From: JBJKRF01 sp046704785
GTDB lineage: Bacteria > Chloroflexota > Anaerolineae > Anaerolineales > Villigracilaceae
NCBI GenBank assembly: GCA_046704785.1
Contig: JBJKRF010000155.1
Span: forward strand, 1 to 37,798
DNA: 37,798 nucleotides
Direction: 5' to 3'
In this document: positions 6,181-15,665 of the stretch, piece after piece
How the letters are laid out: each line of letters starts with the position of its first letter
Numbering within the stretch: the first letter of the stretch is position 1
Notes under the pieces: generated by a model
What the model saw: the letters and a program-made list of their open reading frames with translations, nothing else
What the model was told of the DNA's origin: nothing
The model's database searches: none
Made by a program: the position numbers and the translations under genes

Positions 6181-9100
6181 CTATCGGGTGAGGCGTTCAT
6201 AGAGTTTTTTCGTTTCCCTTGAAGGCTCTATGCCCAACTCTTCGTTCAAGGCCTCTTTGCATCTCTGATATTCGCGTACTACGGCTGTTTTGTTCCTTCG
6301 GGCGAAGTAAGCACGCATGCGGATACGATATGCCTCTTCCAAAAGAGGGTCTGATTGCAGCGCAGCCTGGCTGGTTTCCAGCGCTCTATTGGTTTGATTG
6401 ACCAGCAAGTATAGTTCGCTCAGGCGCAGCAGCGCAGACTGATAGAGCGTATCGATACGGGTTCGTTCTGGTAGGACCCAGTCGGCATCGATGTCTGCGA
6501 GATAGGGGCCTTCGACCAGTGTGACCGCTGATTGCAGGAGTTCGATGGTTTCCTGTTGTGTGTCAGCGGTTTCAGCCTTCTGGATTAAAGTTTCGAACGT
6601 TTCCAGGTCACACTCGTAATCGATGGAAGAGTTGAAGCGGTAACGTTCGTTGTCGAACAAGATCGTATTTTGCCCGACTGCATGGCGAAGCCGATACATG
6701 TTGGTTTTAAAACGCAGTTTGAGCCGTGAGGGGGAAATATCGGGCCAGAAAACTGCTGCAATTTCCTCTTTGGTCATGGGTGTGGCGCGTACGAAGAAAA
6801 AGAAGAGGTCACGAGTTTCTCGTGTTTGCCAGTCAGACAGGACGAGTACTTTCCCGTTATAGCTGACTCGGGTGGAGCCGAGCGTATGGATGTCGAGTTG
6901 GGCGGCTGAGATGCTCACATTTTGGGTGACCTGGCGTAGCGCATGCCGCAGTTGGGGAAGGTGCTCTTGGAATGCGGCCGCATGACGTAGGAGAGGCCGC
7001 AGCAAGGCTTTGACCTGGCTGTGGTCGATGGCCGGCTGGATCCATTTGTGGGCCTGGACGATTTGGACACATAGCGGCGTCAATTCTTTGATGCCTTTGC
7101 TGATGCGTACCATTTCGGTCAGGTGCTCGTCGCTCGCGGGGTAATCCTCCAAAGCTGCATAGGCAGATGCCAGCCAGAGTTGGCTAATACAGTTCTCCAG
7201 CAGGCGCTCGTTTTGCGCGAACGCTCCGATGGCTCGTTTCAATTCCGAGATTGCATCGGTTGCCTGCCCGGAGGCCAACAGGCAGCAACCGTTTTCGAAG
7301 TGGAATAAGCCCTCGACGTAACTGGACGAGGCGTCGACCGCCAGGATATGGATTAGCTCGCTTGCCGTGGTGAGTTCGTCGAGCAGGCGGGCAGTGCGTG
7401 TCTGACCAACGATGGCGTAGAAGGTCAGAAATGAATCTTCGATTTGTGAGGCGATGACGGCGGCCTGCTCGAAACATTCCCGCGCCTGGGTGTAATCCTG
7501 AATATCCAGCAGTGTATCGCCCAGGCTGCTGAGCGCGAGCGCCTGCACACGAATATATCCGCTGCGTTTTGCCGCCACAAGCGAACGCTCGAGCGTGGTG
7601 TAGGCTTTTTCGTACTCTCCGCCAAGGTGATATAGAACCCCCATATTGTTAAGCAGGGTCGATTGCCAGCCCAGGTTTTCCGTCTGTTCCCAAAAAGCCA
7701 GGGCTTTATCATAAAGATCGATTGCGGTACGGGTGTTCCCAAGCGTACGATATGTGATTCCCAATTCCATTTGGATGATCGCCACGCCGGCAGGGTCGTC
7801 GATTTTTGAAAAAGTGCGCAGGGCTTCTTCCAGCCAGTGCGTTGCCTCTCGAAGTTTCCCCAGGCGATAGTAGGCAAGGCCTTTGGCGCGTTGCGCGTCT
7901 CCCAGAATTCTCTTGCCGGCGATTCCGCTGTGGGATTGTGTCAGGGAGATGGCCTCTTCGGCGTCTGCCAGGGAGTGGGCGTAGTCGCCGGTATCGCGGT
8001 AGACGACAGCCCGCCGAACGAGAGCCTGCGCCAGGCCATCGAGTTCCTTCTTTTGGCGAAAAGCCGACTCAGCTTCGCTGAGCAGGGTAACGCCCATTTG
8101 CATATCGCCCAGGATGAAGGCGCAGGCTCCCTGGAGGGAGAGCAAGGCCGGGTGCCGCTGGATCAAGGCGACGGGGAGTTTGTCGATCCAGTTGGCGAGC
8201 GTGGAGACCCGTCCGGCGCTGATCAGCTTGGAGCCGGCGCTTTCGATCAACGTCGCGTCGCTTTCGTCGTCCATGAGTTTTTGATAAATCTGGTGGGCGC
8301 GTTCCCATTCCTGATCGTCCTGGTAGGTTTCTGCCAGCCGGTATAGGATTTTGGGGAACAGGGCGGGCCGTTCTTCTCGCAGCCGTACTTGCAGGAAGTC
8401 ACGGAAGATGTGATGGTAGCGCATCCAGGCCCCCTCGGCCCCGACCGGAAAAGCGAACAGGTTGCTGCTTTGGACGGAGAAAAAGGCCTGGTTCCAGTTG
8501 ATCTGTTCATCGGGAAGCAGCGGGGCGAGTACCGAGGTGCACAGGCTAACGTTGAATTCGTTCGGCACCGATGTCAGGAGCAGAAACGTGCGTAATTCGG
8601 GAGATTGCTTGTCGAGAATCTCGTGCCCAAAATAGTCGAACAGTTCCAGTTCGTTGTTCCGTATCGATTTGAGTGTGGCAGATTTCTCGCGCAGGGCGCC
8701 AGATTTGATCAGGTTGATGCCGGTGATCCAACCTTCCGTCTCTTGCGCAAGTTCCTGCGCCATCTGCATTGGAATTTGCAGGTTGGTGCTGCGGGCGTAG
8801 TATTCCTGAATTTCTTCGGGCAGGAAGGCGAGTTCTTGAAAGCTCAGGCCGATCACTTCATCCCGCGCGACCATCAGGTGAAAATTCGGCAGCGCGGGCA
8901 GGGTTCGGGCGGCCAATACCAGGCGGCAGTTTTCTCCAGAAAGCTGTAAGAAGCGGTCGATGAATTGCTGGATGTCTTCGATCGGGTCGACGAGATGATA
9001 ATCATCCAGGACGATGGCGAAATACTCGCCGATCTTGTCGTGAATCTCATTGGTGACCGTGACGACGATGCGTTCGCCATCCTCTTGCATCGAGCGGAAG

Positions 9101-9420
9101 TTGCCCAACGCGGCGAAGGATTCATTGCCAAACTGAGGGAAGCGTTGTGCGATAGAGGCGATCAAATAAGCGATGAAGCGCTGCGGCTCCTGGTCCAGGG
9201 CGTCCAGGGAAAGCCAACAAAGCGGGATTTCACTTTCACCTGCCAGGTGAATTAGCAGGGAAGTCTTCCCGTAGCCGGCGGGCGCCGAGAGCAGAGTCAG
9301 TTTTTTATCCAGGGCCTCGTGCAGGAATTCCAGCAAACGGGGGCGAGTGATTGTTTCGGGGCGGCGGGCCGGAATGGTGATTTTGGTCTTGCTGATTGGA
9401 ATTTGGATCGCTGATTCCAT
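6181..9420 (-). CDS. MalT-like STAND ATPase with TPR repeats and C-terminal BTAD DNA-binding region
   Basis: 1079 residues. The N-terminal NTPase of the MalT/STAND type has Walker A SAPAGYGKTS (45-54) and Walker B IVLDDYH (136-142), followed by the winged-helix and arm region. A long helical-repeat region with TPR character follows (about 380-830; for example GNTRTAIDLYDKALAFWEQ and GDTLLDIQDYTQARECFEQA). The C-terminus is a SARP/AfsR-type winged helix (about 842-935, beginning LDIHTLGSTRVSYNG) and a bacterial transcriptional activator domain, BTAD (about 936-1079, ending LGIEPSRETKKLYERL). STAND regulators switch on when an inducer binds the repeats and ATP binds the NTPase; the target genes are unknown. 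MalT itself ends in a LuxR-type HTH, so this is a variant with the DNA-binding unit exchanged. Start at ATG 9420 is supported by a -10 box 7 nt upstream. It is monocistronic. Confidence 0.93.
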   Translation of the reverse strand: MESAIQIPISKTKITIPARRPETITRPRLLEFLHEALDKKLTLLSAPAGYGKTSLLIHLAGESEIPLCWLSLDALDQEPQRFIAYLIASIAQRFPQFGNESFAALGNFRSMQEDGERIVVTVTNEIHDKIGEYFAIVLDDYHLVDPIEDIQQFIDRFLQLSGENCRLVLAARTLPALPNFHLMVARDEVIGLSFQELAFLPEEIQEYYARSTNLQIPMQMAQELAQETEGWITGINLIKSGALREKSATLKSIRNNELELFDYFGHEILDKQSPELRTFLLLTSVPNEFNVSLCTSVLAPLLPDEQINWNQAFFSVQSSNLFAFPVGAEGAWMRYHHIFRDFLQVRLREERPALFPKILYRLAETYQDDQEWERAHQIYQKLMDDESDATLIESAGSKLISAGRVSTLANWIDKLPVALIQRHPALLSLQGACAFILGDMQMGVTLLSEAESAFRQKKELDGLAQALVRRAVVYRDTGDYAHSLADAEEAISLTQSHSGIAGKRILGDAQRAKGLAYYRLGKLREATHWLEEALRTFSKIDDPAGVAIIQMELGITYRTLGNTRTAIDLYDKALAFWEQTENLGWQSTLLNNMGVLYHLGGEYEKAYTTLERSLVAAKRSGYIRVQALALSSLGDTLLDIQDYTQARECFEQAAVIASQIEDSFLTFYAIVGQTRTARLLDELTTASELIHILAVDASSSYVEGLFHFENGCCLLASGQATDAISELKRAIGAFAQNERLLENCISQLWLASAYAALEDYPASDEHLTEMVRISKGIKELTPLCVQIVQAHKWIQPAIDHSQVKALLRPLLRHAAAFQEHLPQLRHALRQVTQNVSISAAQLDIHTLGSTRVSYNGKVLVLSDWQTRETRDLFFFFVRATPMTKEEIAAVFWPDISPSRLKLRFKTNMYRLRHAVGQNTILFDNERYRFNSSIDYECDLETFETLIQKAETADTQQETIELLQSAVTLVEGPYLADIDADWVLPERTRIDTLYQSALLRLSELYLLVNQTNRALETSQAALQSDPLLEEAYRIRMRAYFARRNKTAVVREYQRCKEALNEELGIEPSRETKKLYERLTR

Positions 9421-9427
9421 AGAATCT

Positions 9428-9433
9428 ATTTTA
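9428..9433 (-). promoter_or_regulatory. -10 box (TAAAAT) for a leaderless start at 9420
   Basis: On the minus strand TAAAAT is followed by exactly 7 nt (AGATTCT) and ATG. There is no Shine-Dalgarno sequence and no clear -35 box. The geometry is the same as at 2943 and 37614. Confidence 0.5.
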
Positions 9434-9594
9434 AGCGAATGGGACCAAATTGTGCCTCTGAGAATCAGGATGGTGAAACAGATTTATGTATATGCCCGGC
9501 TCTGTGGCGTGCATACGTGCATCTACTGCCATAGTATCTTGTATGCGCTTTGGCCCGTCGAAGCGGGCGCTGAAATTTGCGAGGGAGTGAATCC

Positions 9595-9628
9595 AAAAAG
9601 GCGTCGCATGAAAAGCTGAGACGCCTTT
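9595..9628 (-). terminator. Intrinsic terminator of the 8-GAF HD-GYP gene
   Basis: Perfect 9-bp stem (AAAGGCGTC 9597-9605 with GACGCCTTT 9620-9628) and a 14-nt loop. On the minus strand it runs into TTTTT, starting 26 bp after the stop at 9654. The rest of the gap 9434-9653 shows no gene. Confidence 0.75.
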
Positions 9629-9653
9629 GGTTTGAATGTTTTTCTCACTTGTT

Positions 9654-12600
9654 TTACTCCGAGGGTTCCGTTACCATCTCAATGAACGGTTCGACGATGC
9701 TGGGGTCGAAGTGTTTTCCTGATTGCGCGCGGAGATATGTCAGAACCTCGTCTTTCTTCATGGCCTTCCGATAGGGCCGGTCATTGGTTAGGGCGTCGTA
9801 CACATCGACGATGGCGAAAATGCGCGCCGAGAAGGGAATCTGTTCGCCTTTGAGCCCACGCGGGTAACCGCTCCCATCCCATTTTTCATGGTGACAATAG
9901 GGAATTTCGAGCGCCGGCGTCAGGTAAGGCACCTGCGAAAGTAACTGGTAGGCAAGTGTGGGGTGCTGGCGCATGATGCTCCATTCCTCCTCGGTCAGTG
10001 GGCCCGGTTTGTGGAGAATCTGGTCGGGAACGCCCATCTTGCCGATGTCGTGCAGCAGTCCCCCGTGCCGTATGTGAACGAGGTCGCGCCCCTGGATTCC
10101 CATGCGTACGGCGAGGTCGAGCGTCATCTTGACGACCCGCCGGCTGTGGCCCTCTGTTTCGGCGTCGCGCAGTTCCAAAGCTTGCGCCCAGCCTTCGATG
10201 GTGGCTTCATAAGCCATCGTCAATTCCTGGTTGGAGCGTTGCAACTCGGTGAGCAGGTAAGCGTTATCGATGGCAATGGTGGCTTCGTTTGCCATGGTCT
10301 CGAAGAAGGCGGTCCATTCGACATCTGCTTTCAACGAGGAGCGGTGGAACACTTCCAGGATGCCTTTGAGTTTGCCTTTGCTGACCAATGGCGTCGATGC
10401 GTAACCGCAGAATCCTTCCAGGGCCACCAGTTTCTTGCGCGCAAAATTCGGGTTAATGTGCACGTTATCGCTGACCACCGTTTTGTGTTCCAGCACGGCC
10501 TGCCCGGCAATGCCAATGCCGATGTGCACCTGGTCTTGTTTGATCTCATTGGTACGAAAGCCAATGCCACTTTTATATTTGATGGTGATGTCTTTCTCGT
10601 CGAGCAACAGGATGGCGGCGGCGTCAACGTGGAGCTGTGATTTGACGTGCCCCAAGATAATTTTCAGCGTGCTTTCCAGGTCTGTATTTGAGTTGATGGC
10701 CGCGTCGATGTTGCGCAGGGAAGAAAGCTGCTCGATCTGGCGCTCGATCTGGTTGAACAGGCGAGCGTTCTGTATGGAGAGGCCCACTTGGTTGGCAATG
10801 GTATTCGCCATTGCCAGTTTTTCCTCGTCGTAAGCCTCCGAAGAAAAGCTGTGGAATTCGATCAGGCCGATCGTTTTTCCTTCGACCACCATGGGGGCAT
10901 AGTAGAGCGCAGACTGCATGGGGGGAGTGTGCAGCTCGTCGGCGGAATCGGACGTCTGTTTGATCCCAGCCGGGTTGTTGATGACAACGGGCTGCGCCGT
11001 GGCGATTGCCTGGGCCCGGGCATCTCCTTCCACATCATAGCGTACCGGCGGGATGCGTGCGGCGTCGACGGTTTTACCGTTCGACAGGATGAATACCGGC
11101 CAGATTCTTTTGTGCGCCTCGTCAATGAGGTCGATCTCGAATCCCGGGCAATCGAGGAACTGGTTGGCATACAGGTAAGCGGTCTGGTAGACGGCCTCTG
11201 GGCTGAGTGTTTTGGCGAGTTCACGACCGAATTCGTTGAGCCGTGCAAGTTGCTCGGAGTGCTGGCGTGTCTGTTCGTAGAGCCCCGCGTTCTCGATGGC
11301 TACGGCAGCCGTGTTGGCAACCAATCCTAATAATTCGGCATCCGGCTGGCTGTAGGCGTCTTTCTGGTAACTTTGCAATTGCAGTACGCCAATCACGGTT
11401 CCATGGGCCACCATGGGCACGTAGATCGCTGATTTGGTTAACGGGCCGCTTTCGCCGGTGAGGTGATACTTGATATGTTTTTCGCGGTAATAGGCCATCA
11501 AGTCTTTGATCAAAAATGGTCTGGCGGTATGGATGGCTTCACTCTGGGCGCCCTTTCCGGGCGGCAACAAGGGGATGCGCGGGAGCCCTGAGACATCGAA
11601 GGTCTTTCCATCCTGGATGGAGTAAACGGCAGAGATCATCTGGTTCCTGGCATCGTAGCGCGAGATAATGAGGGTGGCGCTGGCCGGCAGTAAATCCAGG
11701 GCAATCGCTGCTAACCGTTCATAGACTTGCCCGACTTCCAGTGTTTCGGCCAGGGTGCGGCCCAACTCGTTGATGTGCACCAGTTGTTGGGCCCGCTGGC
11801 GGGCATCTTCCAAAAGTTGCGCGTTTTGGATTTCGACTGCGGCTGTGTTTGCAGCTACGGTCAAAATTTGCGCATCGTTCTCTACAAATCGTCTTTGTTG
11901 TTTCCCTTTGACTCGAATGACTCCGATGACATCACTGTTGACCACCAGCGGCGCCCACAACACGGAGCCTTTCGTTTGTGCGTTGGAGGAACCGTGGTTC
12001 CGTTTCACTCGCTTGGGCAAGTTTACGATCACGGGATGCCTGGTTTCGAACGCTTGCAGGCCGATATTCCGTTTGCCTGGTTTGGTGAGTGAAATCTTTG
12101 GAATGCCATCGACCCCTTCGAAGTTGCCTGCTCGATAGTTGCAAACGCAGGCAAGGAAGTTATCCTGGCTGCCGGCAATATAGACCGTAATCTCATCCAG
12201 GTTGGCAAATAACTTGTCGACGGTGGCCGTAAACTCTCGATACATTTCTGGCAGGTCGGCAGCTTCGGCCAGACCGAATCCGAGGCGGCTGATCGTTTCC
12301 ATTTGATCGGCTTGCTGCGCTGTCTGTTGGAAAAGAGCAACCCGGTGCAGAGCGTTGGCCGTGATGTCGGCAATCGATGTGAGCAAGCTGATTTCTTCGC
12401 TGGAAAACGGCCGTTTTTTCTTGCCAAGGGGATCACGCCCCACCCAGATGGAACCGATGATTTCATCCTGCGCGATGAGCGGAATGCCAATGGCAGCCTG
12501 GTCTTTGTTTCCGATCTTCGCCTGGACGGGTTTGCGCCTGGTTTTGGTTGTCTCGGAGTTATATGGCTTGCGCGTCGTCGTAACCAGGCCGATAATGCCT

Positions 12601-15188
12601 TCACCCTCCTCCAGAATCAGGCCGTTTGTATGACTCCAATCGCCTCTGGCCTCCTCGATGATATTCTTGTGGAGTTTTTTGTCGTAAATGACCAGGGAAG
12701 CATTTTGTGACGCGAGGACTTCCAGAATTTGGTCCAGGGTCGTCGTGATAATTTCTTTATATCCGAACACACCGCGCAGGGCAGACGAAACCTTGGAAAC
12801 GGCCAGCAATTCCTGGGCGTGCTGCTTCGTCTGCTCGAACAAACGGGCGTTCTCTATGGCGATGGCCGCCGAGGCGGCGAAGGGCGCCAATAGATGCAGA
12901 TCCTGTTCGGTGAAAGCGGCCTTCCGAGACAGGTTGTCGAGGCAAATCGCGCCGATGGTTTTCCCTTTGACGATCAGGGGGGCCGCTACTGCGCTTCGAA
13001 CCCTGGCAATTTCGTCGATGGGCGGACTCTTCATCGCCGCTTCCAGGTGAACATCTTTGATAAGCGCGGGACGTCCGCTGTGAATGACCTGGGCGGCGTA
13101 GCCATCCTTGCCGTTTAATTGGAGGTTCTCGGCTTGCGGGTCTTGATAGCCGCTGGCAGCGCGTATGTGTAGGGTTGAGCCGTCCTCATTGCTGAGAATG
13201 ATGGTACCCTTTTCGGCACCAGGAATCGTCTCACGGGCGATGGACAGGATGTTTTCCAGCAAGGGTTGCATCTCGATCGTGCTGGTCATCGCCTTCGTCA
13301 TCTCGACCAGCGCCTCGAGTTCCTGGGCGCGTTGTTGCGTTTGTACAAATAGCCGGGCGTTGTCGATTGCGCTTCCTGCATATGTTGCCAGGGTTCCCAT
13401 CAGATTTTGGTCATCCAGGCTGAATTTGTCGGGCTGGTAACTCTGGATGGAAGCGACTCCGATGACCTTTTCGGAAGATTTGATGGGCACCGCCAGGATC
13501 GAACGTGGTTGGGTAGTGCCGTTGCCCGGCACGATGTCTCCAATTTCGGGATGTTCGTCAGCCTGATAGTCGCGGATGAGCAGGCTGCTTCCCAGGCGTA
13601 GGACGTATTCGGAAAGTTTGTGCTCCGACTTAGCGGAGGATGCATCAGCCCGTTTGCCTTGTTTGAAGATATAGACGTCGTTGAACTTTTTTCTATACTC
13701 GTCGTAGAGCGTAACGGTGAAGATGTCCAGGCTCATTAATTGTGTTGCCGCTTCGTGAATGGCGAGATAGATTTTCTCCAGGTCGATTCCAGCCAGACTG
13801 ATTTTCTGACTCGCCAGGTAAAGGATGCTGCGGTGCTGGGAAGCTTTTAGAATGTCTTGATAAAGACGCGCATTTTCGATGGCCGTCGTTGCCTGGGCTG
13901 CAATGATCTTCACCAACTGTTCATCTGACGGGCTGAACGCGTTCAGATCAGTATGATCCAGGTAGATGCAGCCGAGGACTCGTTCGGCAGATTTGAGAGG
14001 GACGTACAGGGCGGTGGCAACGTTTTCGAGGATCGGAATGTAGTTTGGATTCGCTTTGGGGTCCCTGCTGTGGATGCTTTCTCCGTTGCGAATCACCCAG
14101 CCGGCCAATCCGTCTGCAGTGGTCTGAATCAGGGCCCGGATTTTTTCTTTTTCGGCCAGAGTCTGTTTTTCGGTCAACCCCGGGCGGTTGTAGGCAGCCA
14201 GTTCCAATTCTTCACTGTCTTCTTTGCACAGCCAGACACCCGCGTCGCTCCAATTGATGCGCTCCGATAGAATGCCGATCACCCGCCCGGCGATGGCGTT
14301 CGAGTCCATCAATTGGTTGAGAAACAGGCCGCTTTTATACAAGGTTTCCAGCGCTTGTTCATTTTCCTTTTGCTCATTGATGTCTTCGAAAACGGCCAGG
14401 AAATATTTGGGTATCCCGCTACCCTCATCCCGGATCAACCGGCTGGTGAGCCGTACCCAGGTTGTATTTCCATCTTTCTTGATGTAGCGCTCCTCAATGG
14501 AAAAGGTCTCGATTGTTCCTTCCAAGAGAAGTTTGACCCGCTGGAGCTTTTCGGGAAGATCGTCGGCATAGGTAATAGCGAACAGGTTGGTGCGCGGAAT
14601 CTCTTGCTGGGTATATTGCAGAATCTCGCAAAATTTTGGGTTGACGAGCAGGGGATAGCCATCGATGGTAATCTCGGCAATGCCAACCGCAGCTTGGTCG
14701 AACATACCGCGGAAGCGTTCCTCGCCCTCGCGCAGCGCGTGTTCCATCCGTTTGCGAGAGGTAATATCACGTCCGATGAGCAGGAAACCACTTGGACGGT
14801 TTCTTTTGTCGTGCAAAACACGGTACGAGACATCCAGCCAGAACATGCCGCCCAATTTTGGCTTGAGTTCGAGTTCGAATGTGCCGTGGATTTGTTTGTC
14901 CGCCTGTGTATGGATTGCTTTTCGAATGCGTTCGTACCCGTGCCGCGCACTCTCTAAAGACTTCGCTGAAAAGATGGTCGTGATGTCTGCCCGGTGCAAT
15001 TCGTCGAAGGTGTAACCGAGTCTGTGGTTAAAGGCAGGATTTGCGTACGTCAGGCGCAAATCTAGGCTCAAAACACAAATCAAATCGTCTGTGTTCTCAG
15101 TTAACTCGCGATACAGTTCGCTGTTTGCATCGAAAGAGGTAGCAGGTCTCTTCTTCGGTGGTTGAGGCTTTTCAATTTGTATTAACAT
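9654..15188 (-). CDS. PAS-PAS-(GAF)8-HD-GYP giant sensor phosphodiesterase
   Basis: 1844 residues with no membrane segment. Two PAS domains (about 24-145 and 158-272) are followed by eight GAF-like domains (about 297-1650). I counted these from the recurring junction helix at the end of each GAF (forms such as AIENARLYQD, AIDNARLFVQ, EIQNAQLLED, SIQNARLFNQ, AIDNAYLLTE). The C-terminal HD-GYP domain (about 1664-1844) has intact HDIGK (1713-1717), HHEKWDGSGYPRGL with GYP at 1774-1776, and DVYDALTNDRPYRKAM, so cyclic-di-GMP hydrolysis is expected. There is no kinase or GGDEF domain. The GAFs differ strongly, so several ligands or a long allosteric relay are possible. The start at 15188 puts 23 residues before the first PAS; no Shine-Dalgarno sequence supports it firmly, so the exact start is uncertain. 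It is divergent from the ten-gene operon beginning at 15666. Confidence 0.93.
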   Translation of the reverse strand: MLIQIEKPQPPKKRPATSFDANSELYRELTENTDDLICVLSLDLRLTYANPAFNHRLGYTFDELHRADITTIFSAKSLESARHGYERIRKAIHTQADKQIHGTFELELKPKLGGMFWLDVSYRVLHDKRNRPSGFLLIGRDITSRKRMEHALREGEERFRGMFDQAAVGIAEITIDGYPLLVNPKFCEILQYTQQEIPRTNLFAITYADDLPEKLQRVKLLLEGTIETFSIEERYIKKDGNTTWVRLTSRLIRDEGSGIPKYFLAVFEDINEQKENEQALETLYKSGLFLNQLMDSNAIAGRVIGILSERINWSDAGVWLCKEDSEELELAAYNRPGLTEKQTLAEKEKIRALIQTTADGLAGWVIRNGESIHSRDPKANPNYIPILENVATALYVPLKSAERVLGCIYLDHTDLNAFSPSDEQLVKIIAAQATTAIENARLYQDILKASQHRSILYLASQKISLAGIDLEKIYLAIHEAATQLMSLDIFTVTLYDEYRKKFNDVYIFKQGKRADASSAKSEHKLSEYVLRLGSSLLIRDYQADEHPEIGDIVPGNGTTQPRSILAVPIKSSEKVIGVASIQSYQPDKFSLDDQNLMGTLATYAGSAIDNARLFVQTQQRAQELEALVEMTKAMTSTIEMQPLLENILSIARETIPGAEKGTIILSNEDGSTLHIRAASGYQDPQAENLQLNGKDGYAAQVIHSGRPALIKDVHLEAAMKSPPIDEIARVRSAVAAPLIVKGKTIGAICLDNLSRKAAFTEQDLHLLAPFAASAAIAIENARLFEQTKQHAQELLAVSKVSSALRGVFGYKEIITTTLDQILEVLASQNASLVIYDKKLHKNIIEEARGDWSHTNGLILEEGEGIIGLVTTTRKPYNSETTKTRRKPVQAKIGNKDQAAIGIPLIAQDEIIGSIWVGRDPLGKKKRPFSSEEISLLTSIADITANALHRVALFQQTAQQADQMETISRLGFGLAEAADLPEMYREFTATVDKLFANLDEITVYIAGSQDNFLACVCNYRAGNFEGVDGIPKISLTKPGKRNIGLQAFETRHPVIVNLPKRVKRNHGSSNAQTKGSVLWAPLVVNSDVIGVIRVKGKQQRRFVENDAQILTVAANTAAVEIQNAQLLEDARQRAQQLVHINELGRTLAETLEVGQVYERLAAIALDLLPASATLIISRYDARNQMISAVYSIQDGKTFDVSGLPRIPLLPPGKGAQSEAIHTARPFLIKDLMAYYREKHIKYHLTGESGPLTKSAIYVPMVAHGTVIGVLQLQSYQKDAYSQPDAELLGLVANTAAVAIENAGLYEQTRQHSEQLARLNEFGRELAKTLSPEAVYQTAYLYANQFLDCPGFEIDLIDEAHKRIWPVFILSNGKTVDAARIPPVRYDVEGDARAQAIATAQPVVINNPAGIKQTSDSADELHTPPMQSALYYAPMVVEGKTIGLIEFHSFSSEAYDEEKLAMANTIANQVGLSIQNARLFNQIERQIEQLSSLRNIDAAINSNTDLESTLKIILGHVKSQLHVDAAAILLLDEKDITIKYKSGIGFRTNEIKQDQVHIGIGIAGQAVLEHKTVVSDNVHINPNFARKKLVALEGFCGYASTPLVSKGKLKGILEVFHRSSLKADVEWTAFFETMANEATIAIDNAYLLTELQRSNQELTMAYEATIEGWAQALELRDAETEGHSRRVVKMTLDLAVRMGIQGRDLVHIRHGGLLHDIGKMGVPDQILHKPGPLTEEEWSIMRQHPTLAYQLLSQVPYLTPALEIPYCHHEKWDGSGYPRGLKGEQIPFSARIFAIVDVYDALTNDRPYRKAMKKDEVLTYLRAQSGKHFDPSIVEPFIEMVTEPSE

Positions 15189-15596
15189 TATTCTACGCTA
15201 CAATCCAACGATCATCCTCCGAAAGTCGCTGTGGGGAGGAGTTTACCCATGTTCCTGCAAATCTACTTCATCACACGGATCCCCAAAGAACATTCCTGCG
15301 CATTCAGTCATTGAAGAACACAACTCATTCTCAAACATGATGATTATTACGGATCGCCAGTTTATTGCAGGGGCGTTTTTTGGCTTTTTTGTCCGAAGGA
15401 TTCAGCCATGGTTAAAACTCATTCTACATCCCATATCTACAAAGTCCGTTGTTAAAATCGTAGGGCGGTTGCCTACAGATTTGTATATTTGCTTTTGAAG
15501 AGCTGCCAATCGGCGCTGATAGCTTTCAGAGGGCTCGTTTTTTGCCGTATCGTGCATGACTTTTCAGACTTGTCAGTCATTGGTGCGGAAGCTTAA
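15189..15596. other. Divergent intergenic region between the two signalling units
   Basis: About 400 bp, AT-richer than its surroundings, separate the start of the 8-GAF HD-GYP gene from the promoter of the plus-strand operon. It contains T-runs (for example 15377-15382 and 15385-15390). A 53-codon frame at 15337-15498 lacks a ribosome binding site and was not accepted. Binding sites for a shared regulator would be expected here, but I could not identify a convincing operator. Confidence 0.5.
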
Positions 15597-15625
15597 TTGA
15601 CGCATGCCCACCTTGCATGTATAAT
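15597..15625 (+). promoter_or_regulatory. Sigma-70-type promoter of the ten-gene operon
   Basis: TTGACG (15597-15602), a 17-bp spacer, and a perfect TATAAT (15620-15625). Transcription would start near 15632, giving a leader of about 34 nt before ATG 15666, with GAGG 5 nt ahead of it. A longer coding start at 15597 would overlap the promoter itself and is therefore unlikely. Confidence 0.88.
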
Positions 15626-15665
15626 CGTTCTATCCTTTACCTCCTTATGGTATTTTGAGGCCCTC

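Noticed and set aside
15337..15498. 53-codon frame in the divergent intergenic region
   Set aside because: No ribosome binding site, no recognisable sequence, and AT-rich intergenic composition. Kept as non-coding.
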